64,000 nt of DNA from contig JAAYYU010000011.1 of NCBI GenBank assembly GCA_012515235.1, forward strand, positions 1 through 64,000, in the 5' to 3' direction. Within the stretch, counting starts at the first letter, position 1; every line of letters starts with the position of its first letter. Below are positions 16,696 to 26,014 of the stretch, one piece after another. Both the position numbers and the translations under genes were made by a program. The notes under the pieces were generated by a model that did no database searches, was not told the origin of the DNA, and worked only from the letters and a program-made list of their open reading frames with translations. The DNA comes from Candidatus Anammoximicrobium sp. (GTDB lineage: Bacteria > Planctomycetota > Planctomycetia > Pirellulales > Pirellulaceae).

Positions 16696-17976
16696 TTATT
16701 CCGCGCCGCCGAAGAAGCCGTCTTCGATCCAGATCGGTTTGTATCCCCTCTCCAAAACGAAACGGAATGCCGTCGCGTAGCGGTCGTAGATATCGCGAAC
16801 GAAGTTCTTGTAGAACGGCCACCAATACTGCTCGTGCCCTGCGATGTTGATCAGATGGCTCTTGGCGGGAACCTCAATCCGCTGCAGGATGTTCGGGACG
16901 ATCTTGTCCACGGGAGTCCAATCGCAACCGCCCATCGAAGCGCTGTAGAAGATCAGGCCGCTGTCGAAGTGCATCCAGCCTTGATGGTCGAACAGGTACT
17001 CCAGCACGTCGTCGGGGAGGTGATAATCGCAGATCTTCTGGGCCCGCGAGTCACGTTTTCTGCCGCGGGTTGGCAGCATCTTCACTCCGCGTTCGGCCAG
17101 CACGCGGTAACAGTCCGGCGGAACGTCGGCCCAGTGGATTTGCAGCCCGGCGGTGTAGGCGGACCCCGCGATCCGCTTCAGTTCCCCGGCGACCAGGTCG
17201 AAGTCGGCGGCCAGTTGTTCCGGGGTCGCGTTCAGGTACGGGATATTCGGGAATTCATTCTCCGAATGAAACGCGAGCCGCAGCCAGTGCGCGTTGTCCT
17301 CGAATTCGGACTTGTACTTGTCCGGGAACATGGCGAGGCGGAAATCCCGTTCCGGGGTGGTATTGAAGCAGTTCAAGTTGATTTTGGCCCCGAAATTCCG
17401 GTGCAGCTCGCGAAGTTTCGCCAGATAGAAACAGTCGAAGATGCTCTTGTAGTCTTTCTGGAGAATGTCGCGGAAGAAGAAACTGTGGTCGTCGATGTAA
17501 CAGCGAAACCGGGGGTACGAGTTTTTGGCCCAGACGACGCGAGTGCGGATCTTCCGAGGTTCGCCGTTGAGCGTCGTTTTTGCTTGGATCTCCGTGATCC
17601 GGTCTTTCAGCACGGCCATTCCCCGAAAGACGCCGTCCTGGACGACGACGGGGACCTTCCGTCCATCGGCCGTGGAGACTTCCAGTTCCGCGCCGGGCGG
17701 GACGGAGCCGACGACTTGGACCTTGAGCCTGTTCTGGCCGTCCGGTCCTTTTTCGGTGCCGACGACGGGAGGGCCGTATTGCTCGTGAACAATACCGCCG
17801 TCGAACGGCTGCTGGAAGCAAAACTCGGTTGCCGGGCGTGCGGCTTTCGCGGGCGCCGCAGCGGCGGCCGGGCTTGCGCCCTGACAGACCTTGCCCCACG
17901 CACCCGCGGTTGCGCCGACCGCGACCGTCTGCAGAAAGGCTCTTCGCGACGTGCTGTTGCGATTCCGGTTTTCCAT
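16696..17976 (-). CDS. Tat-exported polysaccharide deacetylase-like protein (function uncertain)
   Basis: Two adjacent ATGs lie at 17979 and 17976; the second has the better spacing to AGAGGTGA, giving 426 residues. The N terminus has a Tat signal, SRRAFLQ followed by a short hydrophobic stretch and an Ala-rich linker. Residues ~55-155 look like a beta-sandwich. The rest begins RFRCYIDDHSFF and ends with a conserved-looking HEQYWWPFY block, reminiscent of a beta/alpha-barrel glycoside hydrolase/deacetylase (CE4-like) fold. Metal ligands cannot be assigned with certainty, so catalytic activity is inferred only. It reads in the same direction as the DUF4838 gene 296 bases upstream and converges with the heparinase-like gene, suggesting a role in polysaccharide processing. 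Confidence 0.6.
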   Translation of the reverse strand: MENRNRNSTSRRAFLQTVAVGATAGAWGKVCQGASPAAAAAPAKAARPATEFCFQQPFDGGIVHEQYGPPVVGTEKGPDGQNRLKVQVVGSVPPGAELEVSTADGRKVPVVVQDGVFRGMAVLKDRITEIQAKTTLNGEPRKIRTRVVWAKNSYPRFRCYIDDHSFFFRDILQKDYKSIFDCFYLAKLRELHRNFGAKINLNCFNTTPERDFRLAMFPDKYKSEFEDNAHWLRLAFHSENEFPNIPYLNATPEQLAADFDLVAGELKRIAGSAYTAGLQIHWADVPPDCYRVLAERGVKMLPTRGRKRDSRAQKICDYHLPDDVLEYLFDHQGWMHFDSGLIFYSASMGGCDWTPVDKIVPNILQRIEVPAKSHLINIAGHEQYWWPFYKNFVRDIYDRYATAFRFVLERGYKPIWIEDGFFGGAE

Positions 17977-18272
17977 CATTTCACCTCTGGCTTTCAAAGT
18001 TGGGGTGGGGGGAGACCTTCCTGCGGCAAGCCGGCTTGCAAAGGCCCGCAGGCGACGTGCGTTCAATCCAAGTGCGTTTTAGTCTACTCGAACTGCGCCG
18101 CCGCTGGCACTGGGCATCCCAAGACGGGGCCTGGCCGTGGACCGCTGTCGAGGTCACTCCGCTGCAGGCGAACGGCGGGCTCGCGCCGGCCGTTTGCCGT
18201 TGCGGCGGGGACTGCGGGGCGGGTTTGAAATGCCTGACCGCTGGGCGGCCACTGGGCGGCCTGCGCGAGCTG

Positions 18273-20162
18273 CTATCGTGCGTCTTTCCGTGGTTTTGCG
18301 GCTTGGGGCAGCGTGCGGAACGGGATCGCCAGGTGATCGTGAGTCCCGTACAGCACGTGCTCCAAGGAGTCGCTGAACACCGGCGGCAGATCGTCGCGGT
18401 TGTTTTTCTGGCGTTGGAACAGATCCTCGACGAACCGGTTGCGCCGCTCGACGGCTTGGGCGAGCACCGCCAGCTTGTCGGCGGAGCGGTCGGCTTGGAA
18501 CTGTTTCAGCTGGGCAAACCCTTCCGCGGTGAACTTCGAGTACTCGAAGCCGTCGCGGAACAGGCGAATCCGTTTGCGGATGACTTCGTTGGGCGCCGCC
18601 GTTTCGGCGTCGGCCAGGTGGCCTTCGCAGCGTTGGAGGACTTCCGTCGGGAACGAGGTCAAGTACAACTCCTGGGGTTTTTCGTGCGCCACGTAGTCGT
18701 AAGGCTTGCCCAGGGTTTCCGGGAGCATCAGTTCCCAGCGTTGGCCGGTCTTCTCGTAGTAGGCGGCAAAGAAGCGTTTCATCGCACCGGCCGACGGGCC
18801 GAACAGTCCCTGGCAGAATTCGTCGAGCACGGCGTCCGCGTCGCGGTGCGGATCGCGCAGCAGCTGGCCGATCAAGTAGTAGCTCGGCGCGTGGAGCCCC
18901 CAACAGCGGTCGCCGCCGCAGAAGTAGAAACTCCGCACTCCGGCCGCAGCCAGTCGCTTGAATTCCGCGCTCACGCCCTCCAACGGCATGGGCACGTAGT
19001 TGCGGCTTTCGCTGACGTACCAGTACACGAACGCGGAGAACTGGTTGTGGAACTGCGTCCAGCGGCTGACGGCCCCCCGCGTGGGATGGCACCACTCGAC
19101 GATCACGTTGTCGGGCAGGCTGCGGAGCCGGTGCGGCACTTCGCCGGTCGGGCCGTAGGCCAGGATCACCAGCTTGCGGTCGGGATAGGCTGCCTCGAGC
19201 CCGCGGGCCAGGAAATCGTGGAACACCCACACGCGGTCGGCCGGAACGCCCGGCAGGTACCAGCCGGTAATACGATAGTCGTCCAGGGCCTCGCAGGCCT
19301 CGCATTCGCAGCGGCGGTAGCCGTCGGCCTGGCACAACACGACCCTCTCGTAGCCCGGCGCGTAGAGCTGTTTCAGGTTGCGGAGGGCCTCGTCCCACAT
19401 CTGCCGGTTGGACGTACACAACAGCGAATGATGTCGGTCGCCTTCGACCCGCTTGCCGTCGATCAGGGCAAACCACTCGGGATGCGCGGCGAAGTACTTG
19501 TCGGCGGGGATCAACACCCGCCACAGATGACAACCCACGGGACTGATGAACACCTGGTTGCCGAAGAAGTTGCGTGCGGCCCAGGGCGAGCGCGAGAAGC
19601 TGCCGTCGCTGGACATGCGGTAGGGAGTTTCCTGTTTGTCGAGCGGCGGGACGGTGAGCGTCGGACGCTGCGGGACGACTTCGCCCAGCCGGCCGGGCAG
19701 GAACCAGCGGACGCCGCACACGTCCTGCAAAAAGGCGCTCACCGCATTGGCCGTTCCCCGCTTGGCTCTGCGCGGCGGGTCGTCGGGCAGCAGCCGGGCG
19801 TCGTGGCCGGCCAGCACCAGCCGTCCTGCACCGGCCTTCATCACGAACGAATCGCCGGTCAGGGCGGCCAGGTCCAGGCCCAGCTCGCGCGTCAACCGGC
19901 TTTCCCCGACCAGGACCAGGTTGCCTGTAGGGCGTTGTGAATCGTCGGCGATCGGCAGTTTGGCGCCGGTGATCTTGAGAAGATAGTCCTGGAGTTCCTG
20001 GGCCGGCTGGCGTTGCAGGTCGGTTGCCGTGCTGGCGACGACGATCGTCGCCCGTGGCTGGCCGCCGTCTGTCAGGCACACTCCGGGCGGATCGGCCGCC
20101 GGTGCGGGCGTCCAAACGGCGGACAGGAGACTCAGGCAAAAAACTGCAAAACGGCGTTGCAT
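18273..20162 (-). CDS. Secreted DUF4838 domain protein, GH20-like N-terminal domain
   Basis: The frame is open further upstream, but ATG 20162 has a good GAGGAG seven bases ahead and begins a classical signal peptide (MQRRFAVFCLSLLSAV...APAAD), giving 629 residues. Residues ~25-140 match the small alpha/beta domain seen before the barrel in GH20 and alpha-glucuronidase-like proteins (ELQDYLLKITGA, FLQDVCGVRWFLPG). The central part has HPEWFALIDGKR, a CECEACEALDD cysteine cluster and a barrel-like region, typical of planctomycete and Bacteroidetes DUF4838 proteins. Likely a periplasmic or extracellular glycan-active protein; no catalytic pair was confidently identified. The enzyme activity of the family is not known to me. 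Confidence 0.75.
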   Translation of the reverse strand: MQRRFAVFCLSLLSAVWTPAPAADPPGVCLTDGGQPRATIVVASTATDLQRQPAQELQDYLLKITGAKLPIADDSQRPTGNLVLVGESRLTRELGLDLAALTGDSFVMKAGAGRLVLAGHDARLLPDDPPRRAKRGTANAVSAFLQDVCGVRWFLPGRLGEVVPQRPTLTVPPLDKQETPYRMSSDGSFSRSPWAARNFFGNQVFISPVGCHLWRVLIPADKYFAAHPEWFALIDGKRVEGDRHHSLLCTSNRQMWDEALRNLKQLYAPGYERVVLCQADGYRRCECEACEALDDYRITGWYLPGVPADRVWVFHDFLARGLEAAYPDRKLVILAYGPTGEVPHRLRSLPDNVIVEWCHPTRGAVSRWTQFHNQFSAFVYWYVSESRNYVPMPLEGVSAEFKRLAAAGVRSFYFCGGDRCWGLHAPSYYLIGQLLRDPHRDADAVLDEFCQGLFGPSAGAMKRFFAAYYEKTGQRWELMLPETLGKPYDYVAHEKPQELYLTSFPTEVLQRCEGHLADAETAAPNEVIRKRIRLFRDGFEYSKFTAEGFAQLKQFQADRSADKLAVLAQAVERRNRFVEDLFQRQKNNRDDLPPVFSDSLEHVLYGTHDHLAIPFRTLPQAAKPRKDAR

Positions 20163-20626
20163 GGCGTTTCTCCTCAGCAGGCTGCTGGCCGGACCTTCCA
20201 CCGCGGCGCGTGCCGCCGGCCTGGCAGAGCCGGCAGCGTCGGCCCTGGCCCTCGGCCCTCGGCCCAGCCGCCGGCCGGTCATCCAACGGGCGGCAGTGGG
20301 ATATTCTGACAAGTTGTTTTGCGACGGGCTACCCGTCCTCGCCGCCGGGTGCGGTTGGGGCCCGCGGTTGGTGTAGGGGCGAGACCGGAGAAACCGAGGA
20401 AAACCGACCACCGCGAGGTGCCCGTCCTCTTTTTCCAACAGGCTGCGATCGCCGGTTTGCGTCCTGCCGCCGTTTCGATTACTGTAAGAGTAGTGGAAAT
20501 GAGGGAGGGCGCGGTGACGCCTGGAAAAAGGTGCCAGGGGACGGCGCGTGAGGGTTGCGCCACGGCCGGCGTTGCGCGGCTTCGGCAAGGTTAGTCGAGC
20601 ACAGTGGACCGTTGAGTTCCGACCCC
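20163..20626. other. Divergent intergenic region between DUF4838 and SDR genes
   Basis: 464 bases that must hold promoters for both directions. It contains the right part of repeat family 1 (20373-20447). No additional gene is supported; open frames here are short and compositional. No clear promoter boxes were found. Confidence 0.4.
20373..20447 (+). repeat. Dispersed element family 1, copy B (right part)
   Basis: Contains GACCGGAG, AAACCGA, CCACCGCGAGGTGCCCGTCC, then CTTTTTCCAACAGGCTGC. This matches the right two thirds of copies C and D. The left CAGCCTGC end is missing. The T-run after GCCCGTCCTC could act as a terminator. Confidence 0.6.
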
Positions 20627-22096
20627 ATGTCTTATCAACTTTTGACGGGCGCGACGGGTCTTCTGGGAAGGTACCTGTTGCGGGATTTGTTGCGGTCCGA
20701 TCGGCGTGTCGCCGTGCTCGTGCGGCCCGGCAGAAGCGAGTCCGCGCGGCAGCGCGTCGAACCCTTGCTGAGTCACTGGGAGCGGGAGACCGGAGAGACG
20801 CTCCCGCGTCCCGTGGTCCTCGCGGGCGACTTGACCCGGCCGGATTTGGCATTGTCGCCGGAGGCTTTCCGCTGGATTGCGCGGCATTGCCGGGGCGTGG
20901 TCCACAACGCCGCCAGCCTGACCTTCCACAGTGCGGGACGGGACGCCGAACCGTGGCGCTCGAATGTGGGCGGGACGCGGCACGTGCTGGAGCTGTGTCG
21001 GCGAGCGGGCATTCGCCAGTTGCATTACGTCTCCACCGCGTATGTCTGCGGCTTGCGGGACGGAACCGTGTTCGAGAGCGAACTGGACGTGGGCCAGGAG
21101 TTGGGCAACGACTACGAGCGGAGCAAGCTGGAGGCGGAGGTCATGGTGCGTCAGGCGGACTTCCTGGATCCGCCCACCATCTATCGCCCTGCGATCATTG
21201 TGGGCGATTCGGCGACGGGCTACACCTCCACTTTTCACGGCTTCTACTCCATGGTCCGGCTGGCCCACACGCTGGTCCGCCGCATGGTGTTGGGATCGAC
21301 GGGCTCGCAGTTGGTGGTCCGGGCCTTGAGTCTGCTTGGGCACGAGCGCAAGAATTTCGTGCCGGTGGACTGGGTTTCGGCCGTTCTGACCCACTTGTTC
21401 GAGCGGCCCGAACACCACGGCAGGACGTATCATCTGACGGCCCGCCAGGCGACGTCGATCAGCGAGTGGGCGGGAGTGATCCAGGAAGCGGTGGAGCGTT
21501 ATTCGAAGCTGGCGGAGCCGGCGGACCCGGCGGCTTGCGACACGCAGTGGTTCGAGGCCATGTTCCGCGCCGAGTCCGCCGTCTACCGCACGTACTGGCG
21601 CGACGACCCGGTGTTCGACGTGACCAACACGGCGGCGGCGGCCCCACATCTGCCCTGTCCTGTTGTGGACCGCGAGATGCTGATGCGGATGGCCCGCTTT
21701 GCCATCCAGTCGAACTTTGGCAAGCCGCGGCGGGGCGTGTTGCCGCCCGCATTCGATGCGCACAGCCACCTGCGCGGCCTGGCGGCGTTGCCCGGAGCCG
21801 GCGAGTCGGCGGAAGTGGACGCGGTTGGCCTAGGTCTGCAGGTCAACGGGCCCGGCGGCGGGCAGTGGAAGCTGCTGGTGCGGGACGGGCGTTTGCTGGG
21901 CGTCGAGGACGGGCTCAGCCCCCAACGCGGCGCGGTGTGGCGACTGAGTTCCCGAACTTTCCAGCAATTGGCGGCTGGGCAACTGTCGGTCAGGCAAGCG
22001 GTGTGTCAGGGCCAGGTAGTGATCGAGGGCAACGGGCTGCCGCAGGCGGCGCTGGAGGCCGTGTTACAGGACGCCGTCGCGCCACGAGTGGCTTGA
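20627..22096 (+). CDS. Extended SDR / thioester reductase-like protein with C-terminal SCP2-like domain
   Basis: ATG 20627 is chosen because the NAD(P)-binding motif TGATGLLG then lies at residues 7-14, as expected; upstream sequence in the frame is not protein-like. The Shine-Dalgarno is weak. Product: 489 residues. The N-terminal ~370 residues are an extended SDR with a YERSK catalytic YxxxK motif and an STAYVCG segment, most like thioester reductase or fatty acyl reductase (male-sterility) domains. Residues ~395-485 resemble an SCP2 sterol/lipid-carrier domain (WRLSSRTFQQL, GQVVIEGN). The fusion suggests reduction or modification of an acyl or lipid substrate. The glycosyltransferase gene starts 72 bases downstream, so the two are probably co-transcribed. 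The exact substrate cannot be read from the sequence. Confidence 0.75.
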   Translation: MSYQLLTGATGLLGRYLLRDLLRSDRRVAVLVRPGRSESARQRVEPLLSHWERETGETLPRPVVLAGDLTRPDLALSPEAFRWIARHCRGVVHNAASLTFHSAGRDAEPWRSNVGGTRHVLELCRRAGIRQLHYVSTAYVCGLRDGTVFESELDVGQELGNDYERSKLEAEVMVRQADFLDPPTIYRPAIIVGDSATGYTSTFHGFYSMVRLAHTLVRRMVLGSTGSQLVVRALSLLGHERKNFVPVDWVSAVLTHLFERPEHHGRTYHLTARQATSISEWAGVIQEAVERYSKLAEPADPAACDTQWFEAMFRAESAVYRTYWRDDPVFDVTNTAAAAPHLPCPVVDREMLMRMARFAIQSNFGKPRRGVLPPAFDAHSHLRGLAALPGAGESAEVDAVGLGLQVNGPGGGQWKLLVRDGRLLGVEDGLSPQRGAVWRLSSRTFQQLAAGQLSVRQAVCQGQVVIEGNGLPQAALEAVLQDAVAPRVA

Positions 22097-22168
22097 TTCC
22101 CGGCGTTTCCCGCTGCTTGGGTAGGCCGTTTCAGGAGCGGATGCCGTGCAACGAACGGGGGTCGGCTG

Positions 22169-23428
22169 ATGAACGTGTGGGCGGTCTGGCTGTTCTGGAT
22201 CCTGCTCGGCCTGGCGGTCGGACAGGCCTTGCTGGTCTGGCGATTCGTGTTGGCCCTGCGGCAGGCCCGTTGGGACGTTCCGCCGGAGACCCCTTGTCCC
22301 AAGACCGCCGTCGTCCTCTGCCTGCGCGGCCCGGACCCGTTCCTGCCCGCCTGTTTGGAAGCGATTCTGCAGCAGGATTATCCGGAGTATGACGTGCGGG
22401 TCGTCGTCGACTCGCCGCAAGACCCCGCCTGGAAGACGGTGGCCGAGGCCGTGGCGCGGCACGGCGCGGCGAACGTGCAGGTCCGCCCCTTGACGGCCCG
22501 CCGCGAAACGTGCAGCCTGAAATGCAGTGCCGTGTTGCAGGCCGTGTCGGAACTGGATGCGTCGTACGAAGCGGTAGCCCTCGTGGACGCCGATACCGTT
22601 CCCCACCGCACCTGGCTGCGGGAACTCGTCGCGCCCCTGGCCGACCCGCGGGTGGGCGCATGCACGGGCAACCGCTGGTACATGCCGGCGGTCCTTTCCT
22701 GGGGCAGCCTGGTGCGCTGGCTGTGGAACGTCGCGGCCAGCGTCCAGATGTTCTGGTACCGGATTCCGTGGGGCGGGACGCTGGCGGTCAAATTGAGCGT
22801 CTTTCGCGAGGCGGGCCTGGCAGACCGCTGGAGCCGGGCTTTCTGTGAAGACACCATGCTGTACGGGCAACTCCGGCGGGCGGGATACCGCGTGGCCTTT
22901 GCGCCCACGCTGATGATGGTCAACCGCGAGAATGTCAGCCTGCACGGCTGCTATCGCTGGGTTGCCCGGCAGTTGCTCACCGCCCGGCTGTACCATCCCG
23001 CTTGGTGGCTGGTCGTGGGTCACGGGATCGGCATTGCCGCAGCCCAGTTGGCGTGCCTGGGGCTGTTGGGAGCCGCCTGCGTGCTCGGCGACCGGCTTGC
23101 GGCGGCCTGGCTGATCGCCGCGTTGAGCCTGTACTGGCTGGCGATGGCCGGGCTGACGGCGACCCTGGAGAGGTCGGTCCGCCGGATTACCGCGGCCCGC
23201 GGCGAGCCCACGGACTGGCTCCGCCGGTCGGCGTTGTTCCGAGTCGCCGCCGCCCTGCTGCTGACGCAGGGCCTGTACACCGGCGCTCTGCTGGCCGCCC
23301 TGGCGGCGCGAGTCGTGCAATGGCGCGGCGTCCGCTACCGCATCGACGCGCCGTGGCGAATTCGGCTGATCGAGTATCAGCCGTACCTCGAGGAACGAGA
23401 ACCGGTCCAGACGGCGGAGTCGCTCTAG
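22169..23428 (+). CDS. Membrane glycosyltransferase family 2 (GT21/ceramide glucosyltransferase-like)
   Basis: 419 residues. One N-terminal membrane helix (WAVWLFWILLGLAVG) is followed by a GT-A domain: KTAVVLCLRG, a LVDADTVPH DxD motif, CEDTMLYGQLRR as the acceptor-side acidic motif, and RWVARQL in place of QxxRW. Several C-terminal helices follow. The order matches processive or GT21-like inverting glycosyltransferases that act on lipids at the cytoplasmic membrane. It is clearly paralogous to the protein at 26015-27271: both share the QDYP, CSLK and TWLRELVAPL segments. The stop codon overlaps that of the convergent acyltransferase gene in a CTAG sequence. Likely role: transfer of a sugar to a lipid made by the neighbouring enzymes. 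Confidence 0.8.
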   Translation: MNVWAVWLFWILLGLAVGQALLVWRFVLALRQARWDVPPETPCPKTAVVLCLRGPDPFLPACLEAILQQDYPEYDVRVVVDSPQDPAWKTVAEAVARHGAANVQVRPLTARRETCSLKCSAVLQAVSELDASYEAVALVDADTVPHRTWLRELVAPLADPRVGACTGNRWYMPAVLSWGSLVRWLWNVAASVQMFWYRIPWGGTLAVKLSVFREAGLADRWSRAFCEDTMLYGQLRRAGYRVAFAPTLMMVNRENVSLHGCYRWVARQLLTARLYHPAWWLVVGHGIGIAAAQLACLGLLGAACVLGDRLAAAWLIAALSLYWLAMAGLTATLERSVRRITAARGEPTDWLRRSALFRVAAALLLTQGLYTGALLAALAARVVQWRGVRYRIDAPWRIRLIEYQPYLEEREPVQTAESL

Positions 23429-24768
23429 CCGGTCCTCTCCGCCGACCGCCGGACGCCTTGGACGAAACTCAGCAGCAACTGGCGGCCAGCCTCCTCGGAC
23501 ACGACGCGCGGGTCGGCGTGCAGCAGCACGTGCAATCGCCCGGCGTAGGTACACACGGAGAACGCCGCGTCCACGTGAGGCCTGCGCGGAATCACAAAAT
23601 CGGCTGCCTCCAGCACGACGTTGCCGCAAACCAGGCGGCCGTCGCGGCGGGGCAGCGGAACGCGGGCCAGCACCACGCCAAAGTTCGAGAAGACGCCGCT
23701 GATCTGGCACTTGCCGGCGCGCGTGCGTGACGACATCCCTCCGGGCAGCAGGCGGGCCAGGCCCAGCGACAGGACGAAGGTGTACCCCAAGCGGTGGCGC
23801 TTGATGACCTGCATCTGCCGCCGGACGCCGTCCAGCAGCCGTTCCGGATCGGCGCAATCGGCCGGGCGGCGGTCCAGGAACACTAGACTGACCGAATTGG
23901 CCGCCGGCATGCGTTCCTCCTCGGCTCGGCGGAGGTTCACCGGGACGGCAAAACGCAGCCAGTCCTCGCCGCTGCCCCAGCCGCGGGCCGTTCGCCAGGC
24001 AGCCACGGCCAGGAACATGTCCCGGACCAGCAAGTCGTTCACGGTCACGCCCAAGGACTTGGCCGCCTCGAACAGCCGTCGAGTCTCGTCCGGATCGAGC
24101 GTGTGGGTAAGCGCACAAGGGAAAGCGGACGGCGGAACGGTTTCATCCAAGGCCGCCGACGACGGTACCAGCGGAACCGGGGAACGGGACAGAAACTCCC
24201 ACGCCCCCAGCAGGCCCACCGCCTGGTGGTGAGCCGTCGTGAGCAGGCCCCAGACGGACAGGCCCGGTGCGCCGCGTTGCCGCAGACCGCGATCGTCGAT
24301 TGTCGGCAAGGCGGACCCCGCCTCGCGGGTCCCCAACTGCTGCGCATAGCCGAGCAAGAGGTCTTCCGCCATCCGTACCACTCCCAGGCCGTCGCTGCAG
24401 GCGTGATGCACCTGGAACACCGCTTCGTCCCCCTCCCGCCCGGCGACGACCCAGACGCGCAGGCCGGGCTCCTGCCGCAAGTCGATGCCGACCATCGGGG
24501 GTAACCCGTAACGATTCACCGCAGAGTCCCAAACGACCGTGGGACACCAGCCGGGATGTTCAACCCAGCGGAGTCGCCGCCACCTGCCGCGGGCAACCGT
24601 CGAACGCAGCAAGACATGACGTTGGACTGTCAGGGCCACGGCGGCTTCCCAGGCTGCGCGATTCAGCGATCCGGAAAACCGCAGGCGCAGAACGACTGTC
24701 ATGGGGTGCGAGGGGCGATCGTCGCACAGCATGTACTCTTCCAGGCACGTGAGCGGTGAGCGGAACAT
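23425..24768 (-). CDS. Condensation-domain / acyltransferase-like protein (HHxxxDG)
   Basis: ATG 24768 is preferred over upstream in-frame starts because the frame before it lacks protein-like character; product 447 residues. An HHACSDG motif near residue 125 is the catalytic HHxxxDG of the chloramphenicol acetyltransferase-like superfamily (NRPS condensation domains, WS/DGAT wax synthases and PapA-type acyltransferases). A later ISGVFSNFG region and the overall size fit a free-standing acyltransferase rather than an NRPS module. Third in a minus-strand row after the glycosyltransferase and methyltransferase. Likely forms an ester or amide bond between an acyl chain and an alcohol or amine of the cluster product. 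Which subgroup it belongs to needs a profile search. Confidence 0.72.
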   Translation of the reverse strand: MFRSPLTCLEEYMLCDDRPSHPMTVVLRLRFSGSLNRAAWEAAVALTVQRHVLLRSTVARGRWRRLRWVEHPGWCPTVVWDSAVNRYGLPPMVGIDLRQEPGLRVWVVAGREGDEAVFQVHHACSDGLGVVRMAEDLLLGYAQQLGTREAGSALPTIDDRGLRQRGAPGLSVWGLLTTAHHQAVGLLGAWEFLSRSPVPLVPSSAALDETVPPSAFPCALTHTLDPDETRRLFEAAKSLGVTVNDLLVRDMFLAVAAWRTARGWGSGEDWLRFAVPVNLRRAEEERMPAANSVSLVFLDRRPADCADPERLLDGVRRQMQVIKRHRLGYTFVLSLGLARLLPGGMSSRTRAGKCQISGVFSNFGVVLARVPLPRRDGRLVCGNVVLEAADFVIPRRPHVDAAFSVCTYAGRLHVLLHADPRVVSEEAGRQLLLSFVQGVRRSAERTG

Positions 24769-24972
24769 GGCCGTCCAAGCTAGTCGGCGCGGGCTGGGAA
24801 AGCAAGAGGCCCCCGAACGAAGCACCGGTGGTGAGCCGACCGCGATTCGTGGCACAACGCGGCGTCCGAAAACTGCGGGCGACGCTCGGTGGAGTTTTGG
24901 CACGGCCGATCGACGACGGGGCGAAGGGCCTGAGACCTTCGATCAACCGCCGTCCGCCGGCCCCGGCTCGCG

Positions 24973-25950
24973 TCAGTCGCCTGGGGGGCACAAGGCAGCG
25001 AGCGCCGCGGCGCGCCGCGCCAGTTCCCTGCGGTCGCCGCGCGACAGCAAATGCTCGCAGACCAGAATGTGCGGCATGGCCCAGACGCGGGCGATGCTCA
25101 ACAGCCACCCTCCCAATCGCACCCGCCAGGGAACCGCGGGGCGCGGGGCGGGAACTCCTTTCCGCAACACGACCGGATTCCAGAAGAACGCGCCGGCGAC
25201 GGGAACCAGTTGCTGCGGCGCGTACAGCCGTCGCCAGTCGCCGCTGTAACGAAGGTTCGAACGGAGGTGGGTTCCGACGGCGGGCGAAACATAGAAGAAC
25301 GGCGCGTGAACGACCAGCGTGCCGCCCCGCCGCAGCAGGCTCGCCAACCGCCGGACCAGCTCGGGCGGATCCGGCACGTGTTCCAGCACGTCCAGGCAAA
25401 CGATCGCGTCGAAAGACTCCGGCGTCAGCGGCTGCGGAGACGCCAAACCGCGGACGCGCACGCCATCTCGCGCGATCACCGCGGACGCAAACTGGCGGCA
25501 GCGTGCGGACACTTCGTCGTAGGTGACGTCATGGCCTGCCTGGGCCAGGTACAGGCTGTCGTATCCCAAGCCGTCGCCGTAGCACAGGACGCGCCCCCCA
25601 TGCGGAAGCTCTGTCCGCAGAAACTCGGCGATCCAACGCCGCAACTGGCACTTGCTGCCGCAGCGGTTCCAGACCGTGGTCTCGTACAGGAAGGCGTCGC
25701 TCCGTTCGTAAAACGCCGGTAGCCCGTCGGACCATGCGTGCAAAGGCAGGCCCGCCGCCGCCAAACCGCGACGCACGTTCTCGCCAAGCGAGCGGTGCTC
25801 CGCGACCAGCCGCCGACACACCTCGTCGGCCGGACAGCCCGTCAGATTCGCGATCGTCTCGATCAGGAACCGATCGTCGTCCAGGACCGCCAGGTGCGGA
25901 TCGGGGACGCTCGCCACGGGACAGCCCTGCGGGGACGGAATCGCTTGCAT
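24973..25950 (-). CDS. Class I SAM-dependent methyltransferase
   Basis: ATG 25950 has AGGGAG about nine bases upstream and gives 325 residues; longer in-frame starts lack a ribosome site. The SAM-binding motif I is RVLCYGDGLGYDS, followed by HDVTYDEVS (acidic end of strand 2) and CLDVLEHVPDP (motif IV). About 100 residues precede the Rossmann core, so there is an extra N-terminal domain. The C terminus has a possible membrane-associating stretch near VRLGGWLLSIARVWAMP. It sits between the GT2 gene (64 bases upstream) and the acyltransferase gene (204 bases downstream), all minus strand. Probably methylates the lipid or glycan product of this cluster. Confidence 0.8.
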   Translation of the reverse strand: MQAIPSPQGCPVASVPDPHLAVLDDDRFLIETIANLTGCPADEVCRRLVAEHRSLGENVRRGLAAAGLPLHAWSDGLPAFYERSDAFLYETTVWNRCGSKCQLRRWIAEFLRTELPHGGRVLCYGDGLGYDSLYLAQAGHDVTYDEVSARCRQFASAVIARDGVRVRGLASPQPLTPESFDAIVCLDVLEHVPDPPELVRRLASLLRRGGTLVVHAPFFYVSPAVGTHLRSNLRYSGDWRRLYAPQQLVPVAGAFFWNPVVLRKGVPAPRPAVPWRVRLGGWLLSIARVWAMPHILVCEHLLSRGDRRELARRAAALAALCPPGD

Positions 25951-26014
25951 GACGGCGGCTCCCTGAGCGGATCGGGATTCCCAAGGCCGCGCTCGTTCGG
26001 AGAACGAGACTGGC

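Noticed and set aside
17829..19940. 703-residue plus-strand frame opposite the DUF4838 gene
   Set aside because: No recognisable domain, while the minus strand has a signal peptide, ribosome site and family motifs.
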